Shown piece by piece: positions 54,978 through 63,669 of a stretch of DNA of 64,000 bases (the stretch's first letter is position 1; each line of letters starts with the position of its first letter). Source of the stretch: Bombiscardovia asteroides_K (GTDB lineage Bacteria > Actinomycetota > Actinomycetes > Actinomycetales > Bifidobacteriaceae). The translations under genes were made by a program, and so were the position numbers. The DNA lies in the NCBI RefSeq assembly GCF_048001765.1, contig NZ_CP181447.1, forward strand, positions 2,151,408-2,215,407, read 5' to 3'. The notes under the pieces were generated by a model. The model ran no database searches. It was not told the origin of the DNA and saw only the letters and a program-made list of their open reading frames with translations.

Positions 54978-56543
54978 TCAAACCCAGCCTTGATCGTCCG
55001 AATGACTGTGATTATTTGCGGATGGATTCTTCTCCAAGAGAATGGCAACGATTCGGTCCATGTCTTCAGGCGAAGAAAATACTATTTCTATTTTCCCATG
55101 CTTTTTAGTGCCCTTAATAGCCACCTTGGTATCAAAATGACTTTCCAGATCCTGGCGCACAGGACTATCCGCCCAGGCGTTTACCCTAGGCTTTTTTGCT
55201 TTCTTCTTCGCCTGCCCTGTCTGCAACGCGACAAGTTCCTCGGTAGACCTTACCGACAAACCTTCAGCAATGATCTTGTCTGCCAGGGCAGCCATGGACT
55301 TTTCATCCGGCAAGGTAAGCAAGGCGCGGGCATGCCCAGCCGACAACACACCTGAGCTAACTTTTTTCTGCACACTTGGGGGCAACTTCAACAACCGAAG
55401 TGTGTTGGTGATCTGAGGTCTGGACTTAGAAATCGACTTAGACAAACCGTCCTGAGTCAAGCCGAACTCGTCAATCATTTGCTGATAAGCGGCTGCTTCT
55501 TCCAGCGGGTTAAGAGCTACTCTATGGAGATTCTCGAGCAAGGCATCTCGCAACATGGTGTCATCGCTCGTTGTTTTCACAATTGCCGGTATTGTATCCA
55601 GGCCAGCCAATCGAGTAGCTCGCCAACGACGCTCACCCATTATGATTTCATAATGAGTTGTTTGCGGCTGATTCGATTGTTTCTCATCTGTCTTAACGTC
55701 AGATGCTGTGAATTTACTTTCCGCACTGCCAACTGAGGTTGTTTTATCCTCAATTGTTCTTGGACGGTCTGCAAGAGTTGATCTTCGCACCACTATGGGC
55801 TGCAATACACCAACTTCTTTGATGGAGCGGGACAACTCCAAGAGTTCGTCTTCATCGAAGATTTGCCGTGGTTGCTGTGCGTTGGGCCTAATATCGTCCA
55901 CACGCACCTCGGCCAAGTACCCACCTTGGACGGGTTCCAACTCCTCTTGGCTATTGCCCTCCGACTTATTTGTTTTGTTACCACTGCGAACAGCACCTGC
56001 TTGATTAACGCTTTGTCGAGTCCCATTTGCCTGACTGTCGACGCCCTCGCTCGATTCCATCGTGGACGATGTTTCACGTGAAACATTTGTCGTTGTAGGT
56101 CCAAAGAATAGATCACTTGGGTGTTCTAGGCTGCTGATGGACGGGACAGACCGACGCTTGGTAGTCCTCTTCGAAGTGGGTGTTTCACGTGAAACATTCT
56201 CGCTGAGAGACTCGGAAATGCTTACACGCTTTTGTCCCGTGGCGGCACGTTTGCGACCGCTCTTAGAAGAAGTTGTCGTAGCCGCTAGTTGAGAGCTTGC
56301 ACGACCCGAATGCGTAGTACCGTGCTCTTTTTTGACTCCGTCTTTTTCTGAAGAGTCCGTCATCGGGCGCTGTTTTCTGTCCGATCCCGTAGCCAAGCCT
56401 TGAGATGTGGGCTGCTTGTTGTCTGAATTCAGTCCCTTGTTATCTTGTGGCCGACTTTTGTCAGTATTGGTTTCGTCATCTTCACCTGGCAGGGCGGGAA
56501 ATAGAGCCCCCAAGCCCTTGCCCAACCGTGAACGGCTTGTCAT
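54978..56543 (-). CDS. parB: chromosome partitioning protein ParB with long linker, domain insertion and embedded parS sites
   Basis: 521 residues from ATG 56543 (GGGGGAG 7 nt upstream); a Met ten codons earlier lacks this and would overlap parA. Clamp protein that binds parS and uses CTP to slide. The N-terminus has LGKGLGALFP, the ParA-stimulating motif. Residues 20-200 are a Ser/Thr/Lys-rich linker, far longer than usual, in which the parS palindromes at 56181-56196 and 56070-56085 encode NVSRET (116-121, 153-158). The CTPase domain begins near 207; about 40 extra residues lie between VLQPIVVRR (near 254) and YEIIMGERRWRATRLAG. The helix-turn-helix region (TQDGLSKSISKSRPQITNTLRLLKLP) and dimer domain follow. 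It lies 4 nt after parA. Confidence 0.95.
   Translation of the reverse strand: MTSRSRLGKGLGALFPALPGEDDETNTDKSRPQDNKGLNSDNKQPTSQGLATGSDRKQRPMTDSSEKDGVKKEHGTTHSGRASSQLAATTTSSKSGRKRAATGQKRVSISESLSENVSRETPTSKRTTKRRSVPSISSLEHPSDLFFGPTTTNVSRETSSTMESSEGVDSQANGTRQSVNQAGAVRSGNKTNKSEGNSQEELEPVQGGYLAEVRVDDIRPNAQQPRQIFDEDELLELSRSIKEVGVLQPIVVRRSTLADRPRTIEDKTTSVGSAESKFTASDVKTDEKQSNQPQTTHYEIIMGERRWRATRLAGLDTIPAIVKTTSDDTMLRDALLENLHRVALNPLEEAAAYQQMIDEFGLTQDGLSKSISKSRPQITNTLRLLKLPPSVQKKVSSGVLSAGHARALLTLPDEKSMAALADKIIAEGLSVRSTEELVALQTGQAKKKAKKPRVNAWADSPVRQDLESHFDTKVAIKGTKKHGKIEIVFSSPEDMDRIVAILLEKNPSANNHSHSDDQGWV
56070..56085. promoter_or_regulatory. parS site inside parB
   Basis: Perfect TGTTTCACGTGAAACA, in frame within parB, translated as NVSRET. 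Confidence 0.92.
56181..56196. promoter_or_regulatory. parS site inside parB
   Basis: Perfect TGTTTCACGTGAAACA, 111 bp from the previous copy (a multiple of 3), again encoding NVSRET. Confidence 0.92.
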
Positions 56544-56547
56544 GTCC

Positions 56548-57576
56548 TCACTCCCCCTGTCTTCTATTGGCAATATGTTCCAGCACTTGCTCGGACCTCT
56601 GAGCGATTTCTAACGCTGCCTCTTCATAAGCGATAGCACCAGCCCCTTTAGGATCGTAGGTGACGACGCTTTGCCGGAAGCTGGGAGCTTCAGAGATTTT
56701 GACTGAGCGCGGGATGGTCGTATTAAGTACTATCTCCGGATAATGCGCCTTGACTTGATCGAACACTTCTTTGCTGAGCAGTGTCCGTCTGTCATACATG
56801 GTCAACAACATGGTCGAGATTACCAGATAAGGATTATAGCTCTGCTGAACAAGCCCTATAGTATGCAGCAATTGTTGCAGTCCTTCGAGAGCATAGTATT
56901 CAGCTTGCACTGGAATCAATACCTCATTGACTGAACACATGGCATTCAGAACCAGCAGTCCAAGACTAGGTGGGCAATCAACAAGAACATAGTCATAATG
57001 CTGATGGCAGACTTTGAGATAGTCGGCAACTGCTTTTTTCATAAGTTGATTGCGGTTGGGCATATCCGCAACTTCGAGCTCAGCCCCACTCAGATCGATA
57101 GACGATGGGACGACTTCAAGGTTTGGAAATTCAGGTGAAACCACCTTAACGTCTTCGATCCCGAGACGACCTTCAAGGACATCGTATGTTGATGGTGTCC
57201 CGGACTCGTGGGTGACACCCAGTGCAGTAGAAGCGTTGCCTTGCGGATCCATATCGATGACCAAGACACTTTGGTCAAATTCAGCAAACGCACACGCCAA
57301 ATTAACGGTGGTCGTTGTTTTCCCTACCCCGCCCTTTTGGTTTGCAATGGCAATAAAGCGAGTTTTTGTCGGATGAGGGAATTCAGCCTGGCGTATTGCC
57401 TGATAGCGTGCTGATAGATCTGCCAACTCCGCACCGGACACCGAACCGGTCCCGTCAGCGAATATTCGCTTCAGAATATCCGTTGCCGTCTCCATACCTG
57501 ATGTGTTCGGCGTGGACTGCTCACCGACTTCCGGGGTATTTCTCGAAACGGGTTTCACCTTCTTCGATGCGGTCAC
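56548..57576 (-). CDS. parA: chromosome partitioning ATPase ParA/Soj
   Basis: 342 residues. Deviant Walker A KGGVGKTT (about 81-88), Walker A' DMDPQGNAST, Walker B VLVDCPPS and the ParA segment TMYDRRTLLSKEVFDQVK. It forms the nucleoid-bound ATP gradient that pulls ParB-parS complexes. The N-terminal 70 residues are a polar extension. Start GTG 57576 has AGGAGG 7 nt upstream; the longer ATG frame to 57627 has none. It is co-transcribed with parB. The gene-free zone upstream has DnaA boxes and parS sites. Confidence 0.96.
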   Translation of the reverse strand: MTASKKVKPVSRNTPEVGEQSTPNTSGMETATDILKRIFADGTGSVSGAELADLSARYQAIRQAEFPHPTKTRFIAIANQKGGVGKTTTTVNLACAFAEFDQSVLVIDMDPQGNASTALGVTHESGTPSTYDVLEGRLGIEDVKVVSPEFPNLEVVPSSIDLSGAELEVADMPNRNQLMKKAVADYLKVCHQHYDYVLVDCPPSLGLLVLNAMCSVNEVLIPVQAEYYALEGLQQLLHTIGLVQQSYNPYLVISTMLLTMYDRRTLLSKEVFDQVKAHYPEIVLNTTIPRSVKISEAPSFRQSVVTYDPKGAGAIAYEEAALEIAQRSEQVLEHIANRRQGE

Positions 57577-57668
57577 GAACCTTCCTCCTTTTGATAACCA
57601 TTCAATTTTCCCGTCCTCGTTGGACATGTCAGAACGGCCGCCAGTTATGCACCGTCACTGTTCATAAC

Positions 57669-57805
57669 TGTGGATAAGTGTGGATAGCTCTATCAAGGCC
57701 TACGCAATCGATTCTTTCCTTAATTCATTAGTTTTGCCTTGTAATTATTGACAATTCTGCCGCTTGGAACATCATGTCATAGTCCACAAACGGTGATGTG
57801 GATAA
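57669..57805. promoter_or_regulatory. DnaA boxes upstream of parA
   Basis: Two perfect TGTGGATAA boxes (57669-57677, 57797-57805) plus one near-consensus TGTGGATAG (57679-57687), in the AT-rich zone upstream of parA. Confidence 0.6.
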
Positions 57806-57998
57806 ATCAATCACTGGGTCTAAATTGTGCATAACTTAAGAGCAGCGACTCAATAAATTACATACGCCGTTAGTTTAAGCAGCAACATTCATGGTTATAA
57901 TCAATGATTCCATCCACACATCGGATGGCCACTATAAACACTGCCGGAACTCTAAAATCTCTGGACATTAAACCTTATACAACTGTACAGCGTGAGGT

Positions 57999-58014
57999 TG
58001 TTTCACGTGAAACA
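57999..58014. promoter_or_regulatory. parS site
   Basis: Perfect TGTTTCACGTGAAACA in the gene-free region. Confidence 0.92.
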
Positions 58015-58360
58015 TCTATATTGGTTTTAATGCATTGTTGCCATGTTAATAGTCAGCTTAAACGGTCGAATCACTCCGTTCTTTCTTTCATCTTCAAAGC
58101 CTGTTAGCCTGTAAGCATTAAATAAAGCCTGCTTTAGCGAACCGCACTGAATCTTTAATTTTCAAAGTGGAGTTTAACATTGTTGACCAAGTTTCAACGA
58201 GGAGCGGTCAACAGTTTTGTTCAACCTAATTAGATTATTGTTAAAGGACAATCATCTGTACATTCATACATAAAGTATCTATCAATGCTTCGTATAAAAA
58301 ATTCTGTTTTTGGCCAAATGCTCCAGTAACCCTAATTAGATTTTTGCATTAGATGCTCAT

Positions 58361-58376
58361 TGTTTCACGTGAAACA
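58361..58376. promoter_or_regulatory. parS site
   Basis: Perfect TGTTTCACGTGAAACA in the gene-free region. Confidence 0.92.
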
Positions 58377-58602
58377 TTACGACCAATCACTACAACGAAA
58401 TAATGCACTAAGTTCTACTACAAATGAATAAGCTAATGAGCATAGATACCACAAAATCTAAACGTAGCAATAATGTTCTCACATATCACGCTCACGCTTC
58501 TATATTTACGCGCATCGGCTTGCTAAGTCATTGTGATCTATTGCAATTCTTATAAATAAAGCTCTCTATCTTTTACAAGCCAAAGCAAATATTAATTTGC
58601 AT

Positions 58603-58618
58603 TGTTTCACGTGAAACA
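58603..58618. promoter_or_regulatory. parS site
   Basis: Perfect TGTTTCACGTGAAACA in the gene-free region. Confidence 0.92.
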
Positions 58619-59243
58619 TTGTTTAGTGGGTCTATCCAAAACCGATGAATACCTCTTGGGCTGCTTCATGTGATTATCGCACTACAACAGACACTACAGG
58701 ACTGTTTAATGTCGGGGACAGATTCAGAAACTTCTTCGGTACGATTAACTGCTGACTCCCCCAAGCCTCATACATTTGCAGGGACCACCATAACTCTGTG
58801 AAGATTGTTGAAAAGAGAATAAAGATTAATTCACAGGTTAAGACACAACCAACAGACTCCCCTGATCTAAAGAAAATATGTATATGAGTTCTATAAACCG
58901 AGAATAACTACAAATACCCGGTACGTGAAACAGGTAAACTCATGGATCGGTAAGCAGCGAAGCGACGAGATCTCCTAGTGGTCTGAATGCAACATCAGAA
59001 AAATAGCGGTACATCCAATTCCGAGATGATCCTCATACGTCCAGGTCGCTAATGATTGGAGGAGAAAACAGAATGGAATGACACATGCGGCAAAGCAAAA
59101 GAGTCGCCATACTGTGCACAATATTCAAGAGATAGGATATCTATATTTCAAAATATATAGCAATATCGAATCAGGCGACTATCATGTATCGTGCCGTCTT
59201 AGAGCTGAACATCAAAAAAAAAATGGGAAGCTTCAGACTGAAA

Positions 59244-59265
59244 ATACTGCCATTACAGGCAGTAT
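59244..59265 (-). terminator. hairpin downstream of rsmG
   Basis: ATACTGCC/GGCAGTAT with a 6-nt loop; on the minus strand it is followed by TTTTC and, 20 nt later, a run of ten T. A possible rsmG terminator 260 bp after the stop. Confidence 0.4.
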
Positions 59266-59525
59266 GGATCACCATAGATCACCAACATACTTACATTGCC
59301 TTATGATCTGAGAGTCGACCAATCTCGATTAATTATCGGCCAAGCTGTTGCCTGGAGGAGACGAATTAAATCTAGTTTGACGTAATCGGCGATTCCCAAT
59401 CAACCATTTATAATGCCCTGTGTTGATTAGTGATAATTTATTATCTTGACTAGGCGATTCTTTTCCACCTGTTAGCAGATCTTAGACACCTAAATCATTC
59501 AATAGTTTCAAATCAGTGTTCAGCT

Positions 59526-60410
59526 TTAGCGTTTGTCCACAAGAACCACGTGAGTATCCTCAAGACCAGGAGCAACTGGAGCTTGGCAAACTCGTGGATT
59601 CTCTCCATGACATTTTTTTATCTCTTTAGCAGCCTTATCCAGTTCAGCCTGTGCAGAACGACCCTTAAGAGCAATAAGCTCACCACCCGATCTCAAAAGA
59701 GGTAAAGTCCATCCGGCTAGCTTAGTCATGGGCGCTACAGCCCTACATGTCACGACATCGAAAGTCTGAGGAACCGAAGGATTTGAATCGACCTTTGCTA
59801 GATCTGCTCTCCCAATTACTCCCCAAGAGTCATGGCCATTTATATCTTGTTTACTGTCACCATTTCCGACTGTAGCCAAAGTTGAAGAATCACCGTGGCC
59901 GGATACCGAAACAGGCTGTTCCTCGCTTCTACGACGACCATGGCGGCGATTCTGCGAATCTCTTTTGGTATGCCGCTTCGACGCATGGGATGATTTCGGG
60001 GCCAGATCCTCTGCACGCTTGCGAAGCACAACCGCATTAGCCAGGTGCAACTCATCGACAACTTCCTGCAGCCACGTTACACGCCGCTCCATTGGCTCGA
60101 CCAGGACAACCTGGCATTGCAGAAGGCAAGCTGCCAGTACAATACCTGGGAAGCCTCCACCAGAACCAATATCTGCCACTGTTGCCGCGTGACTATCGGT
60201 AGTCAATCGCTCTCGCACGAAAGGGACAATAGCAGCTGAATTGAGTATGTGCCGCTCCCAAATAATGTCTTCGTCGCGAGGGCCAATGATGCCCCTTTCC
60301 ACACCCTCACGCAGGATCTTGTCGTGGAAACGCTGCATGGGTACCAGAGCATCGCCAAGTACCTGGCTTAAGAGGGGACTATCGTTCAGCTCATCATCCA
60401 CAACAGCCAT
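59526..60410 (-). CDS. rsmG: 16S rRNA (guanine-N7) methyltransferase RsmG with large insertion
   Basis: 294 residues versus about 205-240 usual. SAM-binding motif VADIGSGGGFPGIVLA and the family segment FDVVTCRAVAPMTKLAGWTLPLLRSGG. It methylates G527 of 16S rRNA. Between EDLAP (about 137) and FDVV (about 217) lies a 75-residue Ser/Lys/Arg/Gly-rich insertion absent from typical homologues. GAGGAG precedes ATG 60410. It has its own promoter because a terminator separates it from the jag operon. Confidence 0.93.
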   Translation of the reverse strand: MAVVDDELNDSPLLSQVLGDALVPMQRFHDKILREGVERGIIGPRDEDIIWERHILNSAAIVPFVRERLTTDSHAATVADIGSGGGFPGIVLAACLLQCQVVLVEPMERRVTWLQEVVDELHLANAVVLRKRAEDLAPKSSHASKRHTKRDSQNRRHGRRRSEEQPVSVSGHGDSSTLATVGNGDSKQDINGHDSWGVIGRADLAKVDSNPSVPQTFDVVTCRAVAPMTKLAGWTLPLLRSGGELIALKGRSAQAELDKAAKEIKKCHGENPRVCQAPVAPGLEDTHVVLVDKR

Positions 60411-60837
60411 TTCAACTCCTCACATTCACATTTGGCGCCCAGTCAATTACAGCCACAGACCACGACAGCGTCTTGCTGTTCCGTATACAGCGAGGTTTCA
60501 CTCTGCCAGAGCCGAAACCGTCGGATTCCCAAAACTATTACCAAGGTATGGTTTTCAACCGAAAAGAGCGCCGAGAGCCAAATATCAGTATCCTATCGCA
60601 AGCGGCATAAGTGCAGTCCCTGATAGAGGATCAACAACCTAGAGCATTGCTAATTAAGCATCATGGTGAACTAACCATCATTATGAGCGAGACAAGACTA
60701 AACAGCTGGCAGATGACACGATACACCTGCCAAATAGCACAACAGCCTGAGACAGTAACTGCACCAAACAGTGGACCAATCTAAAAGGCCGACGTCATAA
60801 GTACCTCATCGGCCCATAGCCATGAATGGGTCCGCAA
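60411..60837. other. 427-bp spacer, no gene
   Basis: It holds the jag terminator (60783-60814) and the rsmG promoter region; a TTGACT-like -35 on the minus strand is near 60445. Nothing else is seen. Confidence 0.45.
60783..60814 (-). terminator. terminator of the rpmH-jag operon
   Basis: On the minus strand GGCCGA pairs with TCGGCC (60809-60814 with 60787-60792) and TTTT follows (60786-60783), 24 bp after the jag stop. Confidence 0.6.
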
Positions 60838-61479
60838 TCACTCCCTGTCGGCATCATCTGGATCGTCATGAGCCTCGTAATCAGCCGAATCATCGAGCTG
60901 ATCGGTCTCATCCGCGTCCAACGGGACATCATACCCGACTGCCTCGTCCTCAATATCGTCAGGCAGGTCCTCGTCTTCGCTCTTAGCCTTCAGGTAGACA
61001 GTGACGTAACGGTGGGGTTCCTCGCCGTGGGAGCGTGACTTCAGCCCCTCCTCGCGGACCATGTCATGGACGATCTTGCGTTCGAAGGAATTCATAGGCT
61101 TCATATTGACAGGTTCGCCGGTCTCACGGACCTCGTCAATCACATCCAGGGCCTGCTCGCGCAGATGTTCCCGCTTGCGCCGCAGGAAACCGTCCACATC
61201 CACAATCAGATGGGAGCGCTCCCCTATCTTCTGCTGCACGGCCAGCCGCGTCAGCTGTTGAAGAGCGTCGACTACCTCGCCATCCTTGCCGATCAGATGC
61301 CTGATATCCGTGTCGTCGTCAGCCACAATCTGCACGGTCGGACGGTGGTTGCGCACCCCCATCTCGATATCGCCCTCGTAATCGACGATGTCCAGCAACC
61401 CCTCCAGATAGTCGGCGGCGACATCCGCCTCCTCATTGAGTTGCTCGATGGTCTTTCCCTGGTCCAGAGACTGAGACAT
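60838..61479 (-). CDS. khpB: KH/R3H RNA-binding protein KhpB (Jag/SpoIIIJ-associated)
   Basis: 213 residues. A KH-like domain (about 45-115, VQIVADDDTDIRHLIGKDGEVVDALQ) followed by an R3H domain (LREQALDVIDEV to VREEGLKSRSHGEEPHRYVTVY). The N-terminal Jag_N domain is absent, as in other actinobacteria. The C-terminal 50 residues are Asp/Glu-rich. RNA-binding regulator of envelope functions. AAGGAG precedes ATG 61479. The conserved neighbour of yidC. Confidence 0.93.
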   Translation of the reverse strand: MSQSLDQGKTIEQLNEEADVAADYLEGLLDIVDYEGDIEMGVRNHRPTVQIVADDDTDIRHLIGKDGEVVDALQQLTRLAVQQKIGERSHLIVDVDGFLRRKREHLREQALDVIDEVRETGEPVNMKPMNSFERKIVHDMVREEGLKSRSHGEEPHRYVTVYLKAKSEDEDLPDDIEDEAVGYDVPLDADETDQLDDSADYEAHDDPDDADRE

Positions 61480-61668
61480 CTATGCTCTCCTTACACGCGT
61501 TTACATCCGATTCATAACCTCAGGTCCACTGGATTCCTGGTCGGATTCCTGGTCACCAATCGAGTGTCCAGTATTGAGGATACACGGACGTGATGATTGC
61601 AGACTACTCCAGTATCCGCCCGACCGAAAGCCGGGTCATCACGCCAGCCACCACGGCCATTAGCCGCC

Positions 61669-62691
61669 TCAACGGCCGCGACGCTTGCGGTGGGGCTGAG
61701 AACGTTGGTGGGAGACGTTCTTGTTGTTGCGGGCCTCCTCCTCAAGCCGCTTGGCCTCCATCAACTGCTCCTCCTCCAAAGAGGGCAGCCCCTGACGCTT
61801 GCGGCGAGCATTCTCACGGTGGTGGTCCCGCTCCTCCTTGCTCTCTGCGGCCGGCGAGCCCGGCGTGGGCATATGGCGGACCTGGAAGAGGGTTCGGCCC
61901 AGATTCCAAAGGTTGTTGGTCAGCCAGTAAATCAGCACGGCGAAGGGGAAGTAGATGCCTGAGAAGATGTACATAACCGGGAAGATGAAGGCCATCATCT
62001 GCTGCATCTTGTATTGCTGTCCCTGCATGGCCGACCTGGGCATGTTCCGCCGGACGTTGTGGAACTGCGAGTAGAACATGGCCAGGCACATGAGCACAAT
62101 GAAGACCACGATGACTATGCGGCCCGCACCCTGGGCGGACATGAAGTTGTCAGAAATCCGCAGCCCGAAGAAGGTGGTCTCCTCAAATTCTCGCGCCACC
62201 TGTCGGTTGAAGGCTCCCAGGGGCGCCCGCTTGCCCCGGGCGATGAAGGGCACAGCCGAAAGCACATAGAACATGGTCATGAAGACCGGGCCCTGGACCA
62301 GCGCGGGCAGACAGGACCCCATGGGGTTGGCATGGTTATCCTGATAGACCTTCATGGTCTCCCGGCTCATGGCCTCTCGGCTGGCCGGATCCTTCTTGTT
62401 ACGGTACTTGTTCTGGATCTTCATCAGCTTGGGCTGCAGGGCCTGCATCTTTTGCATGGATCGCAACTGCTTGATGAAGAGCGGCAGGACGCACAGGTTG
62501 ACGACCAGCACCAGCATCACTACCGAGAGCGCCCAGGCCACACCGGGACCCTTATGGAACCCGATCAGGGTCAGGAACTTGTGGCAGTAAGTCATGATGT
62601 AGGTCATGAGCCACTCGATCGGGTACAGGATCTTGTAGAAGAAGCCGTATATGCCCGTATCGAAAGTGAAAGTGTCGTTGTTCTGGAACAT
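61669..62691 (-). CDS. yidC: membrane protein insertase YidC
   Basis: 340 residues. Oxa1/YidC core: hydrophobic helix near 55-75, the cytoplasmic hairpin SMQKMQALQPKLMKIQNKYRN, then helices near 130 and 200-260 and a Lys/Arg-rich tail. It inserts membrane proteins with or without Sec. No lipoprotein cysteine is seen at the N-terminus. GGAG precedes ATG 62691, 2 nt after yidD. Confidence 0.94.
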   Translation of the reverse strand: MFQNNDTFTFDTGIYGFFYKILYPIEWLMTYIMTYCHKFLTLIGFHKGPGVAWALSVVMLVLVVNLCVLPLFIKQLRSMQKMQALQPKLMKIQNKYRNKKDPASREAMSRETMKVYQDNHANPMGSCLPALVQGPVFMTMFYVLSAVPFIARGKRAPLGAFNRQVAREFEETTFFGLRISDNFMSAQGAGRIVIVVFIVLMCLAMFYSQFHNVRRNMPRSAMQGQQYKMQQMMAFIFPVMYIFSGIYFPFAVLIYWLTNNLWNLGRTLFQVRHMPTPGSPAAESKEERDHHRENARRKRQGLPSLEEEQLMEAKRLEEEARNNKNVSHQRSQPHRKRRGR

Positions 62692-62693
62692 TG

Positions 62694-63005
62694 TCAGGCC
62701 GTCTCCTTGTCTGGGGCCATGGGGGTCAGCCGGGCCTCCTCATGAGCCTTGGACCACGAGAACCGATAGAAGATGGAAAATCTTTGGGGCACGTCATCGA
62801 TTCCGCCGTTATTGAGGGGCGTGCACCGCAGTAGCCGCAGAACGACCAGGATGGTTCCACGCAAGGCACCGAACCTCCTCAGGGCAGTCAAAGCATATTG
62901 GGAACAGGTCGGGTAGTAACGGCACCTCGGCGGCGACAGAGGCGAGATGTGGCGCTGATACCAGCGGACTGCACCCTGCAGAACCCGGGATGCCAGGCCG
63001 CTCAT
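62694..63005 (-). CDS. yidD: membrane protein insertion efficiency factor YidD
   Basis: 103 residues. The conserved WYQRHISPLSPPRCRYYPTCSQYALTALRRFG block with its three cysteines/CxxY region is complete. Start ATG 63005 overlaps the rnpA stop as ATGA and has AAGG 9 nt upstream; ATG 63014 is less suited. It assists YidC. Confidence 0.93.
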   Translation of the reverse strand: MSGLASRVLQGAVRWYQRHISPLSPPRCRYYPTCSQYALTALRRFGALRGTILVVLRLLRCTPLNNGGIDDVPQRFSIFYRFSWSKAHEEARLTPMAPDKETA

Positions 63006-63508
63006 GCCCTGCATCCTTCTGTGGCTTTCTGCTGTTGAATCGGTTGACCCTTGGACTCGGCGATGAGCTGCAGACCTGACTGCCTCTGCGCATCGAGACC
63101 GCCGGCAGTCTTTCCAGTCTTGCGCATAAGGTCACGGAAGAGCCTGTCCACCTGCTCCTCCAACTGCTCGTAGGTGGCATTGGCGGCGCTGGGTTTAGCA
63201 CGCATGACCAAATCGCAGGAGGATGGCAGCAGGTCCTCCTTGGATCCGGCAAGTTGCCTGAATCTGCGCTTGACCTTGTTCCTGGTCACAGCCTTACCCA
63301 CATTTTTGGATACAGCGAGCCCCATGCGGCGTCTGCCTGCAGGCAGGATGTCATGCCGCCCTTCACGCACAGCCGATGTCACCGGCAGCGGGGTCGCCGT
63401 CCGGTCAGATCCGGGTATCAAGTAATGTATGACCAGATCCCTGCTGCTGACCCGATGGCGTCGCCTGAGCACCGCCGTGAACTCCCGGTGGCTCCTCAGC
63501 CGCTCCAC
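63002..63508 (-). CDS. rnpA: ribonuclease P protein component
   Basis: 168 residues, longer than the usual 110-125 because of a C-terminal Gln/Lys/Ala tail. RLRSHREFTAVLRRRHRVSSRDLVIHYL and the RNR signature KNVGKAVTRNKVKRRFRQL bind the RNase P RNA and pre-tRNA leader. A 20-residue polar insert (about 35-55) interrupts the fold. GTG start at 63508; no good ribosome site, so coupling from rpmH (26 nt upstream) is likely. Confidence 0.93.
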   Translation of the reverse strand: MERLRSHREFTAVLRRRHRVSSRDLVIHYLIPGSDRTATPLPVTSAVREGRHDILPAGRRRMGLAVSKNVGKAVTRNKVKRRFRQLAGSKEDLLPSSCDLVMRAKPSAANATYEQLEEQVDRLFRDLMRKTGKTAGGLDAQRQSGLQLIAESKGQPIQQQKATEGCRA

Positions 63509-63534
63509 CTTCTGAAAAGGGATTGGGATCCGAT

Positions 63535-63669
63535 TCAGGCGGAGAGGGTCCGACGACCCTTGGCCCGGCGGCGGTTGATCAGGGCGCGACCGGAGCGGGT
63601 GCGCATGCGAGCGCGGAATCCGTGCTTCATGTGACGACGGCGATTGTTGGGCTGGAATGTCCTCTTCAT
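63535..63669 (-). CDS. rpmH: ribosomal protein bL34
   Basis: 44 residues, Arg/Lys-rich, starting MKRTFQPNNRRRHMKHGFRA and ending RRTLSA. This is the typical L34 length. A GGGAG ribosome site precedes ATG 63669. First gene of the rpmH-rnpA-yidD-yidC-jag operon reading away from dnaA. Confidence 0.98.
   Translation of the reverse strand: MKRTFQPNNRRRHMKHGFRARMRTRSGRALINRRRAKGRRTLSA

Larger units (their letters stand above)
57577..59525. other. 1.95-kb AT-rich gene-free region with parS and DnaA boxes (centromere/origin-like)
   Basis: Between divergent-looking parA (start 57576, minus) and the end of rsmG (59526, minus), there is no recognisable gene. It holds DnaA-box-like 9-mers at 57669-57805, perfect parS at 57999, 58361 and 58603, a poly-A run at 59214-59223 and a hairpin at 59244-59265. 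One 77-codon frame (59078-59311) is preceded by GGAGGAG at poor spacing and is not called. Confidence 0.65.

Noticed and set aside
57904..58107. 67-codon frame containing a parS
   Set aside because: The VSRETS part is only the parS palindrome read in one frame; no ribosome site or similarity.
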